A stretch of 64,000 nucleotides of DNA from Candidatus Defluviilinea proxima (lineage in GTDB: Bacteria > Chloroflexota > Anaerolineae > Anaerolineales > Villigracilaceae): contig JADKIW010000001.1 in the NCBI GenBank assembly GCA_016721115.1, positions 2,805,501 through 2,869,500 of the forward strand, read 5' to 3'. The notes below the pieces were generated by a model, which worked only from the letters and a program-made list of their open reading frames with translations, did no database searches and was not told where the DNA came from. This document shows positions 25,143 to 32,729 of the stretch, piece after piece. A program made the position numbers and the translations under genes. Position 1 is the first letter of the stretch; each line of letters opens with the position of its first letter.

Positions 25143-26639
25143 ATGAGTGAAAAATTAAATCAATTAAAGGAACTTCTGGGGGAAGTTAGCGATATTGGCA
25201 AGGCCGCCGCTGTATTGGAGTGGGATCAACAAGTGAACATGCCACCCGGTGGCAACGAAGCCCGCGGACAGCAGATCGCTACATTGAGCAAGATCGCACA
25301 AGAAAAATTTATCACCGACGAGATCGGCCGCTTGCTGGAAGACCTCAATGCGGAATACGCCGGCTCTGATTCGGACGATGCCATCATGGTCCGTGTGGCG
25401 GCTCGTGACTTCGACAAGGCAAAACGCGTTCCTCCCTCTTTTATTGCGGAGCAGGCTGTTGTCTCGTCGAAAGCGTTCGAAGCATGGGTGGAAGCCAGAA
25501 GCAAATCAGATTTCTCCATCTTTTTGCCGCACCTTGAAAAAGTTGTAGAGCTTGTCAGACGCTACGTCTCGTTTTTCCCTCCTGCCGACCATCCTTACGA
25601 CACTCTGCTTGATAACTACGAACCTGGCATGAAGACAGCTGACGTCAAGGCGATCTTCAATGGCTTGCGCCCCAAACAGGTGGAGTTGATCAAGGCCATT
25701 GCCTCTGCCAAGCAAGTGAAGGACGACTTCCTTTATAAGAAGTATAACGAAAAGAAGATGATGGATTTCGGTGTGGATGTTGTGACCAAATTCGGTTACG
25801 ACTGGAGCCGAGGCCGTCAGGATAAAGCCGCGCATCCTTTTGAAACCACTTTTGATGTGGATGACGTCCGTATCACGACTCGTTTTGAAAACGATAATCC
25901 CACTGCTACGTTGTTCAGCACCATGCACGAGGCCGGACATGCCATGTACGAACAGGGTGTTAACCATGCATATTCCCGCACTTCGCTCGCAAGTGGAACA
26001 TCACTGGCTGTGCACGAATCGCAATCTCGCATGTGGGAAAATCTTGTAGGGCGTTCACTGCCTTTCTGGGAGCATTTCTTCCCCGCCTTCAAGAAAACAT
26101 TCCCTGCGCAATTGGATGGTGTCAGCCTCAAGGCTTTCTACAAGGCCATCAACAAGGTTCAGCCCTCGCTCATCCGTGTTAATGCCGATGAAGCTACTTA
26201 CAATCTTCACGTCATGTTGCGCCTTGAACTTGAGATCGCAATGGTTGAGGGCAGTGTTGCCATCAAAGACCTACCCGCACTCTGGAACACCAAGATGCAG
26301 GAATACCTCGGCGTCACGCCTCCCAACGATGCAAAGGGTGTCTTGCAGGATATTCACTGGTCGGGCGGTTCCATCGGTTACTTCTCTACTTATGCGCTCG
26401 GCAACCTCGTTTCCGCGCAACTTTGGGAGAAGATCAACAAAGATATCCGCGACCTCGATGACCAGATCCGTAAGGGTAACTTCAGCGAATTGCTTGGCTG
26501 GCTTCGCAAGAACATTCACCAACATGGCCGTAAATATGAGCCGCAGGCACTCGTTCAAAGTGTGACCGGTTCAAAGATCACCTTCGAACCTTACGTCCGT
26601 TACCTGACGAAGAAATACAGCGAGATCTACGGACTATAA
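25143..26639 (+). CDS. Carboxypeptidase Taq (M32 family metallopeptidase)
   Basis: A 498-residue, mainly helical cytoplasmic metallocarboxypeptidase of family M32. The zinc motif is in FSTMHEAGHAMYEQG near residue 265, and the next conserved block HESQSRMWENLVGRS near 297 provides the third ligand. The family N-terminus (VLEWDQQVNMPPGG), the C-terminal DIHWSGGSIGYFSTYALG and YVRYLTKKYSEIYG are also present. M32 enzymes trim C-terminal residues from peptides with broad specificity. AGGAG lies 8 bases before the ATG. A terminator follows. Confidence 0.95.
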   Translation: MSEKLNQLKELLGEVSDIGKAAAVLEWDQQVNMPPGGNEARGQQIATLSKIAQEKFITDEIGRLLEDLNAEYAGSDSDDAIMVRVAARDFDKAKRVPPSFIAEQAVVSSKAFEAWVEARSKSDFSIFLPHLEKVVELVRRYVSFFPPADHPYDTLLDNYEPGMKTADVKAIFNGLRPKQVELIKAIASAKQVKDDFLYKKYNEKKMMDFGVDVVTKFGYDWSRGRQDKAAHPFETTFDVDDVRITTRFENDNPTATLFSTMHEAGHAMYEQGVNHAYSRTSLASGTSLAVHESQSRMWENLVGRSLPFWEHFFPAFKKTFPAQLDGVSLKAFYKAINKVQPSLIRVNADEATYNLHVMLRLELEIAMVEGSVAIKDLPALWNTKMQEYLGVTPPNDAKGVLQDIHWSGGSIGYFSTYALGNLVSAQLWEKINKDIRDLDDQIRKGNFSELLGWLRKNIHQHGRKYEPQALVQSVTGSKITFEPYVRYLTKKYSEIYGL

Positions 26640-26649
26640 TTTCAAAATA

Positions 26650-26699
26650 AGCGCGTCGTACTGGATCAGGATTTGACGCCGTGCGACGTGCTTTTTATT
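26650..26699 (+). terminator. Terminator after the M32 carboxypeptidase gene
   Basis: 12-bp stem with two G-T pairs (26650-26661 with 26681-26692), 19-base loop and a TTTTTATTT tail. Confidence 0.7.
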
Positions 26700-26705
26700 T
26701 AATCA

Positions 26706-27638
26706 ATGAAACGTACACTCCTCCTGCTCGCCTCGCTTCTCGGACTGATAGTTGGTTGCTCCTCACCGGCTCAATCCGTCCCGACAAATTATCCTCCTGA
26801 ATATCTGCCAACAGTGATTGCGTTGACCGCTGGTGCTATTGCACAAGCCACCAACGATTCGGCGGCAACCGCCACTTACGTTGCGTCCGTTCCAACGGAA
26901 CCTCTTGTTCTTCCCACCCTAACTCCCGAACCGACTCTTAGCCCCACACCTGCACCTACATATACACCAACGGCCATTCCCGGCCATTCGATCTCTGCCA
27001 TCCAGATCCTCGCGCCGGGACCAATGTCCAAGGTGGTTTCACCGATCAGCCTCAAGATGAACATTATCTCTGGCGCCAGTAAGCGCGTACAAATTGACCT
27101 GTTCGGTGAAGATGGACGTCTACTCGCGCGGATCGTAAAACGTAATGTGCCTACATCCACCGATGGCCTCTTGCAGACTGCCAAGATCCCGTTTGAAATA
27201 CCTGCAACAGCTGAAGTGGGTCGTGTGACTGTAACTACGTTCGACAAGGCCGGTAGGATCCAATCACTCAACTCCGTCCGTGTGTTGTTATTGTCTTCGG
27301 GTGTGAGTGAGGTCAATCCGCCGGGGAACCCATCTGAGCCTGTCGGTGTGATCAAGCCTGTAGTTGACGAATCAGTTTCCGGCGGCGTTCTGAGCGTGAG
27401 TGGAGATGTGTGGCCTTTCAACCTTCAGCCGGTCATTCTTGAGTTGATGGACGCTGAAGGGAAATCCATCGGTTTGCGAATTTTGAATGTGGAAACGATC
27501 AACCCGCAAAAATTCGAAACGACCATTCCATACAAGATCACAGAAGCTACATCGGCGCGCCTTGTTGTTCGACAGGATGATGACCGTGTGAAGGGTTTGT
27601 TTTACTTATACAGCCAGGAAGTATTGCTCAACCCATAA
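26706..27638 (+). CDS. Secreted lipoprotein with two possible Ig-like domains
   Basis: A 310-residue lipoprotein with a clear signal and lipobox (LIVGC, Cys18), then a Thr/Pro-rich linker to about residue 95 containing repeated PTLTPEPTLSPTPAP-like pieces. The rest looks like two beta-sandwich domains (about 98-200 and 215-310) with ILAPGPMSKVVSPISLKMNI and VGVIKPVVDESVSGGVLSVSGDV at their starts. The pattern is reminiscent of Gmad2-type Ig domains, but I cannot assign a family firmly. Function unknown; location on the outer face of the membrane is inferred from the signal. No ribosome site is visible 5' of the ATG. Confidence 0.75.
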   Translation: MKRTLLLLASLLGLIVGCSSPAQSVPTNYPPEYLPTVIALTAGAIAQATNDSAATATYVASVPTEPLVLPTLTPEPTLSPTPAPTYTPTAIPGHSISAIQILAPGPMSKVVSPISLKMNIISGASKRVQIDLFGEDGRLLARIVKRNVPTSTDGLLQTAKIPFEIPATAEVGRVTVTTFDKAGRIQSLNSVRVLLLSSGVSEVNPPGNPSEPVGVIKPVVDESVSGGVLSVSGDVWPFNLQPVILELMDAEGKSIGLRILNVETINPQKFETTIPYKITEATSARLVVRQDDDRVKGLFYLYSQEVLLNP

Positions 27639-27639
27639 C

Positions 27640-27667
27640 TTGCCAAAACAAATTGCAATGGTATAAT
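27640..27667 (+). promoter_or_regulatory. tRNA-Pro promoter
   Basis: -35 TTGCCA (27640-27645) and -10 TATAAT (27662-27667) with a 16-base spacer; the -10 is preceded by TGG, an extended form. Transcription would start near 27674, about 25 bases before the tRNA. Confidence 0.75.
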
Positions 27668-27698
27668 TCGCACGCTTTCCCCCAAAAGGGGACCGTAC

Positions 27699-27772
27699 CG
27701 GGGTGTGGCTCAGACCGGTAGAGCGCACGGTTCGGGTCCGTGAGGTCGAGAGTTCAAATCTCTCCACCCCGA
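27699..27772 (+). tRNA. tRNA-Pro (anticodon CGG)
   Basis: All arms fold: acceptor CGGGGTG with CACCCCG, D arm GCTC...GAGC with the loop AGACCGGTA, anticodon stem CACGG/CCGTG with loop TTCGGGT (anticodon CGG at positions 34-36, G37), a 5-base variable region AGGTC and T arm GAGAG-TTCAAAT-CTCTC. The discriminator is A. CCA is not encoded (CAC follows), so it must be added. It reads the CCG codon. Confidence 0.97.
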
Positions 27773-27791
27773 CACAAAAAGCAAAGCACGT

Positions 27792-27823
27792 TCACCGCCT
27801 AACCCGAAGGCGGTGATTTTTTT
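27792..27823 (+). terminator. tRNA-Pro terminator
   Basis: 8-bp stem TCACCGCC/GGCGGTGA (27792-27799 with 27809-27816), 9-base loop and a run of seven T. Confidence 0.9.
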
Positions 27824-27878
27824 AATCACAAGAAATAGGTACAATTGATATTCATCTTGCGAATTAAAAAGGTTTGAT

Positions 27879-28700
27879 ATGGCAGAAAAAATTTCATTGG
27901 ATCTTGAATTTTTACTTTCTCAACTTGCTCTGGCAGGTAAACGACTTTCCGATGTAGGTGCGGCCGAAGGTGCTGCGGGAAATGTATCGGTGTGTGTGCG
28001 CGGGGCGTTGGATGTGCTGGACATATTTCCACAGGTTACTGAAATTACGTTACCTGTAGACGCTCCAGAACTGGCTGGTGCAACGATCATTGTTACAGGT
28101 TCTGGCAGACGGCTTAGAGAGATCATCGATTCGCCAACCAGTAATCTGGCGTGTATCGTTGTGAATGAAGGCGGCAAAACAGGGACGATGTTCATAGCGA
28201 AAGATTGTCCGTTCAAGCGGGTGACGAGTGAGTTCAATTCACATCTTGCGATTCATCATGACCAGATGCGCGCCCGTGATATACAGTTACATACCGTGCT
28301 TCATGCCCAGCCTACGAATCTCACATACTTGAGTCATATCCCTGCGTATCAGGATGAGAACTATTTCAATCGACACCTTTTTCGTTGGCAACCCGAAACG
28401 ATCTTGAGCATTCCGCAGGGAATGGGTATGTTGCCCTTTATTGTCAACGGTTCGGATGAACAGATGACCGAGACCGTACGTTCCATGCGAGAGCATCCAC
28501 TTGTGGTTTGGGCGCGGCATGGAGTGGTATCACGTGCGGATAATTCGGTTTTGCACGCTTTGGATTTGATCGAATATGCGGAAGCGGCGGCTCATTATGA
28601 GTCCTTGAACCTGTCCACCGGCGAAAAGGCCGATGGCCTCAGCCCGGAACAGGTCCGCCAGATTTGCGCAGGGTGGGGGATTACGCAAAACGTTTACTGA
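27879..28700 (+). CDS. Class II aldolase, rhamnulose-1-phosphate aldolase-like
   Basis: A 273-residue protein of the zinc-dependent class II aldolase/adducin fold. Visible family pieces are AAEGAAGNVSV near 30, IIVTGSGRRLREI near 72, the Glu-containing TSEFNSHLAIHH near 117, HTVLHAQPTNLTYLSH with the two metal His near 140, and WARHGVVSRADN with the third His near 208. This arrangement and length fit rhamnulose-1-phosphate aldolase (RhaD), which splits the sugar phosphate to DHAP and L-lactaldehyde. No other rhamnose gene is adjacent, so another sugar phosphate is possible. The gene stands alone; a GGTACAAT promoter box at 27838-27845 precedes it. Confidence 0.8.
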   Translation: MAEKISLDLEFLLSQLALAGKRLSDVGAAEGAAGNVSVCVRGALDVLDIFPQVTEITLPVDAPELAGATIIVTGSGRRLREIIDSPTSNLACIVVNEGGKTGTMFIAKDCPFKRVTSEFNSHLAIHHDQMRARDIQLHTVLHAQPTNLTYLSHIPAYQDENYFNRHLFRWQPETILSIPQGMGMLPFIVNGSDEQMTETVRSMREHPLVVWARHGVVSRADNSVLHALDLIEYAEAAAHYESLNLSTGEKADGLSPEQVRQICAGWGITQNVY

Positions 28701-28943
28701 TTTGCGTGTAGGCAAGATAGTGGGTTTAGAGTTATAGATGGGAAGGGGTTATGTCATTGATCGTTTGCTATTTCTTATAGCGATGTATAAAGCGGGTTTT
28801 GCATGCCAAACGGGAAAAATCGACTTTTCGAGGCTGAATCAGGTGTCGGTTAAGGATGATGCGCAGGACGTTCGTCGCTTGTCAGAGAACCGATTTGAGT
28901 CTATACTTCGCGTAGTTCCACAGACATCAAAAAGGAGGCTGGT

Positions 28944-29381
28944 ATGACGAATTTGCGTGATATCGTCCGAAAGAAGGGGAAGAGTGTGTTTTCGGTTACG
29001 CCGGATACAACAGTGTTTGAGGCTTTGAAGATAATGGCCGATGCAAACACTGGCGCGTTGCTCGTGATGTCTGGGGATAAGGTGCTGGGGATCGTCTCGG
29101 AGCGGGACTTTGTGCGCCGGGTGGATCTTCACGGCCGTTCTTCCAAAACGGCGAAGGTGGAGGAGATCATGACCTCCAAGGTTTTGTATGCGCAGGCCGA
29201 CCAATCTGTAGAAGAATGTGTGGCGGTAATGATCGATAAGAGTATCCGTCACTTGCCGGTGTTCGAAGGGAATGACCTGATCGGGTTGATCTCGGCCCGT
29301 GATGCATTGAAGGAAATGGTCGACGAGCAGAAATTTATGATCTCTCAGTTGGAACACTACATAACTGGCGGGGGACGATGA
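28944..29381 (+). CDS. CBS-domain pair protein
   Basis: A 145-residue protein made almost only of two CBS domains (about 12-65 and 74-130), seen in the repeated pattern VFEALKIMADANTGALLV...GIVSERDFVRRV and EECVAVMIDKSIRHLPVFEGNDLIGLISARDALKE. CBS pairs bind adenine nucleotides and act as energy sensors; partner proteins are not visible. AGGAGG precedes the ATG by 7 bases, a strong ribosome site. The 243 bases before it contain no convincing gene. The amidase gene follows after 37 bases. Confidence 0.92.
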   Translation: MTNLRDIVRKKGKSVFSVTPDTTVFEALKIMADANTGALLVMSGDKVLGIVSERDFVRRVDLHGRSSKTAKVEEIMTSKVLYAQADQSVEECVAVMIDKSIRHLPVFEGNDLIGLISARDALKEMVDEQKFMISQLEHYITGGGR

Positions 29382-29418
29382 TCCCGCTCGTATTATTTAT
29401 TTCACAGGAGCGAGTGGG

Positions 29419-30927
29419 ATGATCTTACCGGAATGGACGATCTCTGAACTTCAAGAAAAAATGGAAGCGGGGGAATTGACTTCGCATCAGATCGCAGAGT
29501 TGTATCTTCAGCGCATTGAGGCCGTGGATAAGAATGGCCCATATATCAATTCGATCATCGAGTTGAACCCTGACGTGCTTGATATCGCCGATACGTTGGA
29601 TGCAGAACGAAAAGCGGGTAAGGTGCGCGGCGCATTACACGGAATCCCTGTTTTGTTGAAAGATAATATTGATACACATGACCGCATGCAAACGACAGCG
29701 GGCTCTCTTGCATTGGAAGGGAACATCGCCGAAAAGGATGCGTTCATCGTGAAGCAATTGCGCAAGGCGGGAGCGTTGATCCTTGGCAAGACCAATTTGA
29801 GCGAGTGGGCAAACTTTCGTGGCAAGCCTTCTGTGAGTGGATGGTCTTCACGTGGCGGGTTGACACGTAATCCTCATGCGTTGGATCGTTCGGCGTGTGG
29901 ATCTTCGTCTGGTTCAGGGGCTGCGATCGCGGCGAATCTTGCGGCGGTGGCAGTTGGTACGGAGACAGATGGTTCCATCATTTGCCCAGCGCAGACGAAT
30001 GGTATCGTTGGTATCAAGCCAACGCTTGGTTTGTTGAGCCGCAGTGGAATCATTCCCATTGCGCACAGCCAGGATACCCCCGGTCCCATGGCACGGACAG
30101 TTGCCGACGCGGCTCTTTTGCTTGGGGCGATGACGGGAATTGATTCTGCTGATCCAGCCACAAAGTTAAGCAAGAAGCGGGCTTTGTCCAATTATGCAAA
30201 GTCTCTTGATTACGATGGGCTCAAAGGCGCACGTATCGGTGTGGCCAGAAATATGGCGGGTTCAAATCCAAAGATCATCAAGATATTCGAGTTGTGCATT
30301 GATGTGATGAAGAAATTGGGCGCGGTCATCATTGACCCGGTGACAGTCCCTAACTTTGATAAATTCAGCGCGACCGAATTGGATGTGTTGCATTACGAAT
30401 TTAAAGCGGACCTCAACAAGTATCTCAAATCACTTGGTGATGAAGCCCGTGTGCATTCGATGGAAGATGTGATCCGCTTCAACGAAGAAAATGAAAATCG
30501 TGTAATGCCCTACTTCGGACAGGAACACATGATCGCCGCGCAAGAGAAGGGTTCTTTGCGCGAAAAGAAATATACGGATGCGCTTGCAAAGAATCTGCGA
30601 CTGACCCGCAAAGAAGGAATCGATGCGGTGATACGCAAGCACAAATTGGATGCCATCATTGTGCCCTCAGGCGGCCCGGCCTGGGTGATCGACCTCGCGA
30701 ATGGTGATGCGATCAATTGGGATATGGAAAGCACATCACCTGCGGCCGTGGCGGGGTATCCGCACATTACCGTCCCTGCCGGATTTGTTTTTGGTTTACC
30801 TGTCGGCATCTCCTTCTTTGGCAAAGCATGGCAGGATGCTGAACTGATCAAGTATGCGTATGCGTTCGAACAGGCCACCCAGTATCGCAGACAACCACGT
30901 TATTTACCGACCGCAAATTTAACATAA
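29419..30927 (+). CDS. Amidase signature family hydrolase
   Basis: A 502-residue amidase. The Ser-cisSer-Lys triad is visible: Lys in GIPVLLKDNIDT near 86, the glycine-serine loop CGSSSGSGAAIAANLA near 157-172 and VAVGTETDGSIICPA near 180. Further family parts are GIKPTLGLLSRSGIIPIAHSQDTPGPMARTV, shown here only as the usual continuation. It lacks GatB/GatC neighbours and resembles stand-alone amidases more than GatA. A predicted role is hydrolysis of an aliphatic or aromatic amide in the cytoplasm; no signal peptide is seen. The C-terminus has FGLPVGISFFGKAW as in the family. Confidence 0.9.
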   Translation: MILPEWTISELQEKMEAGELTSHQIAELYLQRIEAVDKNGPYINSIIELNPDVLDIADTLDAERKAGKVRGALHGIPVLLKDNIDTHDRMQTTAGSLALEGNIAEKDAFIVKQLRKAGALILGKTNLSEWANFRGKPSVSGWSSRGGLTRNPHALDRSACGSSSGSGAAIAANLAAVAVGTETDGSIICPAQTNGIVGIKPTLGLLSRSGIIPIAHSQDTPGPMARTVADAALLLGAMTGIDSADPATKLSKKRALSNYAKSLDYDGLKGARIGVARNMAGSNPKIIKIFELCIDVMKKLGAVIIDPVTVPNFDKFSATELDVLHYEFKADLNKYLKSLGDEARVHSMEDVIRFNEENENRVMPYFGQEHMIAAQEKGSLREKKYTDALAKNLRLTRKEGIDAVIRKHKLDAIIVPSGGPAWVIDLANGDAINWDMESTSPAAVAGYPHITVPAGFVFGLPVGISFFGKAWQDAELIKYAYAFEQATQYRRQPRYLPTANLT

Positions 30928-30984
30928 CCTGTTTGTCTTGCCCTGCGCCCTGTTTCGGACTCACTTTTAGCAAATGGAGCAGGT

Positions 30985-32709
30985 ATGACAGATGCAAAGA
31001 ACGTCGCTCTCCAAACTGCAATCGAAACCTATATTCCTTTGGGCCGCTCAGGGCTGTTGCCAGCCTTGCATGCGGCTCAAACTTTATATGGCTGGATCTC
31101 TGAACCTGTTGCCGTAGAGATCGCAAAAGCTTTGCACGTTCCACTTGCTGATGTTTACGGGGTTATCGAATTCTATTCCCTCTTTTATGATATACCAACC
31201 AGTAAGCATGTCATCCGTGTATGTACGGATATAGCATGCGGCATCAAAGATGCAGACGGAATTTTAAATTATCTTTGTGCTCATCATGGATTGAAACCCG
31301 GTCAGACTCACGATGACCTGTCTCTCACCATTGAAGCGAGTCCATGCCTTGGGCTTTGTGATCAGGCGCCAGCGTCTTGGACGATGGACAATGGACAATG
31401 GACGATAAACGATGCAAGTGCTGATACGTATCGTCCACGGTCTATGGTCTATGGTCAAACACGTTTATTGACCGCCAACTGCGGCAATGGCACAACGTCG
31501 CTGGCAAAGTATGGAAAATATTCAGCACTCACAAAAGCATTGGGAATGAGACCTGAAGAGATCGTGAACGAGATCAAGGCTTCGGGTTTGGTCGGGCGTG
31601 GCGGCGCGGCATTCCCAACAGGGGTCAAATGGGAAGGTGCGGCGAAAGCAGACGCAGACCAGAAGTATGTTGTCTGCAACGCGGACGAATCCGAGCCGGG
31701 CACGTTCAAAGACCGCGTTCTGTTGCTAGATGACCCACATCGCACCATCGAAGGGATGTGTATTGCCGCCTATGCCATCGGCGCGAGTAAGGGATATATC
31801 TACATCCGTGCAGAATATCCCTATATTCTCCCTGTACTCGAAAATGCATTGAACGAATCCCGTGAAGCTAATTTGCTTGGCGAGAATATTCTCGGTTCTG
31901 GCTTTTTGTTTGATATTGAGATCCGCGTCGGCGCTGGTGCCTATATTTGTGGCGAGGAGACCGCGCTGTTTGAGTCCATCGAAGGGAAGCGCGGCTTTCC
32001 GCGTATCAAGCCGCCCTTCCCGACGACTCATGGGTTGTTTGGAAAACCGACAGTCATCAACAATGTTGAGACTCTTTGTAATGTCCCATTGATCATTTCA
32101 ATGGGTTCAACCGAATATCGTAAGATCGGCACAGAGAAATCGCCGGGGCCGAAGTTGTTCTGCGTTTCAGGTGACGTGGCGAAGCCGGGGGTGTATGAGA
32201 TCCCATTTGGGATGAAGTTGCGCGAACTGCTGGAGATGGCTGGCCTCTCAACGGACTCTGAAACGGATAAAGGATTACAGGCCGTGTTGTTTGGTGGTGC
32301 AGCTGGCGCCTTTGCAACGTCTGAGCACCTCGATGTAAAAATGACATTTGAAGATTTACGCGTGGCTGGTTTGCCTTTGGGCTCTGGCGTTGTGATGGTC
32401 TTCGATGAGACACGCGACATGCGCGATGTGCTCAAGCGACTCAGCCATTTCTTTGCGCATGAGTCTTGCGGTAAGTGCTATCCCTGCCAGATGGGTACAC
32501 AACGCCAAAAAGAAATCTTGAGTCGTATCGCAGGCGGCAAAACCCTGTCCGATGACATTCTCCGCTTGCAAGATGTCGGCTGGACGATGACGGATGCGAG
32601 TCTCTGTGGCTTGGGGCAGACGGCGGCAAGTGCGGTCTTGTCCGCGATCAAGTTGTGGCCGGAACTTTTTATAGTTGATCAAACGTCTAAGGTTTCAAAT
32701 TCAAAGTAA
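30985..32709 (+). CDS. NuoE-NuoF fusion, NADH-oxidising/NAD-reducing module of formate dehydrogenase
   Basis: A 574-residue fusion. Residues 1-130 are NuoE-like: VYGVIEFYSLF and a 2Fe-2S site with CTDIAC and CLGLC. Residues 160-570 are NuoF-like: VGRGGAAFPTGVKWEG (FMN/NADH), ADESEPGTFKDR, GAGAYICGEETALFES, and the 4Fe-4S motif ESCGKCYPCQMG with the distal Cys in SLCGLG. With the two following iron-sulfur and molybdenum genes this corresponds to the FdsGB part of NAD-linked formate dehydrogenase, transferring electrons between NAD(H) and formate/CO2. The linker (about 131-160) is encoded by a short inverted tandem repeat. GGAG precedes the start. Confidence 0.92.
   Translation: MTDAKNVALQTAIETYIPLGRSGLLPALHAAQTLYGWISEPVAVEIAKALHVPLADVYGVIEFYSLFYDIPTSKHVIRVCTDIACGIKDADGILNYLCAHHGLKPGQTHDDLSLTIEASPCLGLCDQAPASWTMDNGQWTINDASADTYRPRSMVYGQTRLLTANCGNGTTSLAKYGKYSALTKALGMRPEEIVNEIKASGLVGRGGAAFPTGVKWEGAAKADADQKYVVCNADESEPGTFKDRVLLLDDPHRTIEGMCIAAYAIGASKGYIYIRAEYPYILPVLENALNESREANLLGENILGSGFLFDIEIRVGAGAYICGEETALFESIEGKRGFPRIKPPFPTTHGLFGKPTVINNVETLCNVPLIISMGSTEYRKIGTEKSPGPKLFCVSGDVAKPGVYEIPFGMKLRELLEMAGLSTDSETDKGLQAVLFGGAAGAFATSEHLDVKMTFEDLRVAGLPLGSGVVMVFDETRDMRDVLKRLSHFFAHESCGKCYPCQMGTQRQKEILSRIAGGKTLSDDILRLQDVGWTMTDASLCGLGQTAASAVLSAIKLWPELFIVDQTSKVSNSK
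31379..31457 (+). repeat. 7-bp-period inverted tandem repeat inside the NuoE-NuoF coding region
   Basis: Units GGACGAT, GGACAAT, GGACAAT, GGACGAT, AAACGAT run forward; after a 14-base centre the right half reads GTATCGTCC, ACGGTCT, ATGGTCT, ATGGTCA, that is the reverse complement of GGACGATAC and AGACCAT-type units. It is translated in frame as the linker between the two domains. Confidence 0.85.
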
Positions 32710-32729
32710 ATTAGGAGGTAAGTAAAGAA

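Noticed and set aside
27630..27830. Integrated element at tRNA-Pro
   Set aside because: No integrase, no repeated tRNA 3' end and normal housekeeping genes on both sides.
28738..28947. Small plus-strand reading frame of 69 residues before the CBS gene
   Set aside because: No ribosome site, no family resemblance, overlaps the CBS start, and composition does not look coding.
29419..30927. GatA subunit of tRNA amidotransferase
   Set aside because: The amidase motifs fit, but no GatB/GatC is adjacent and the sequence looks like stand-alone amidases.
31379..31457. CRISPR-like array in the 7-mer repeat
   Set aside because: Units are 7 bases without spacers and form an inverted pair; no cas gene is present.
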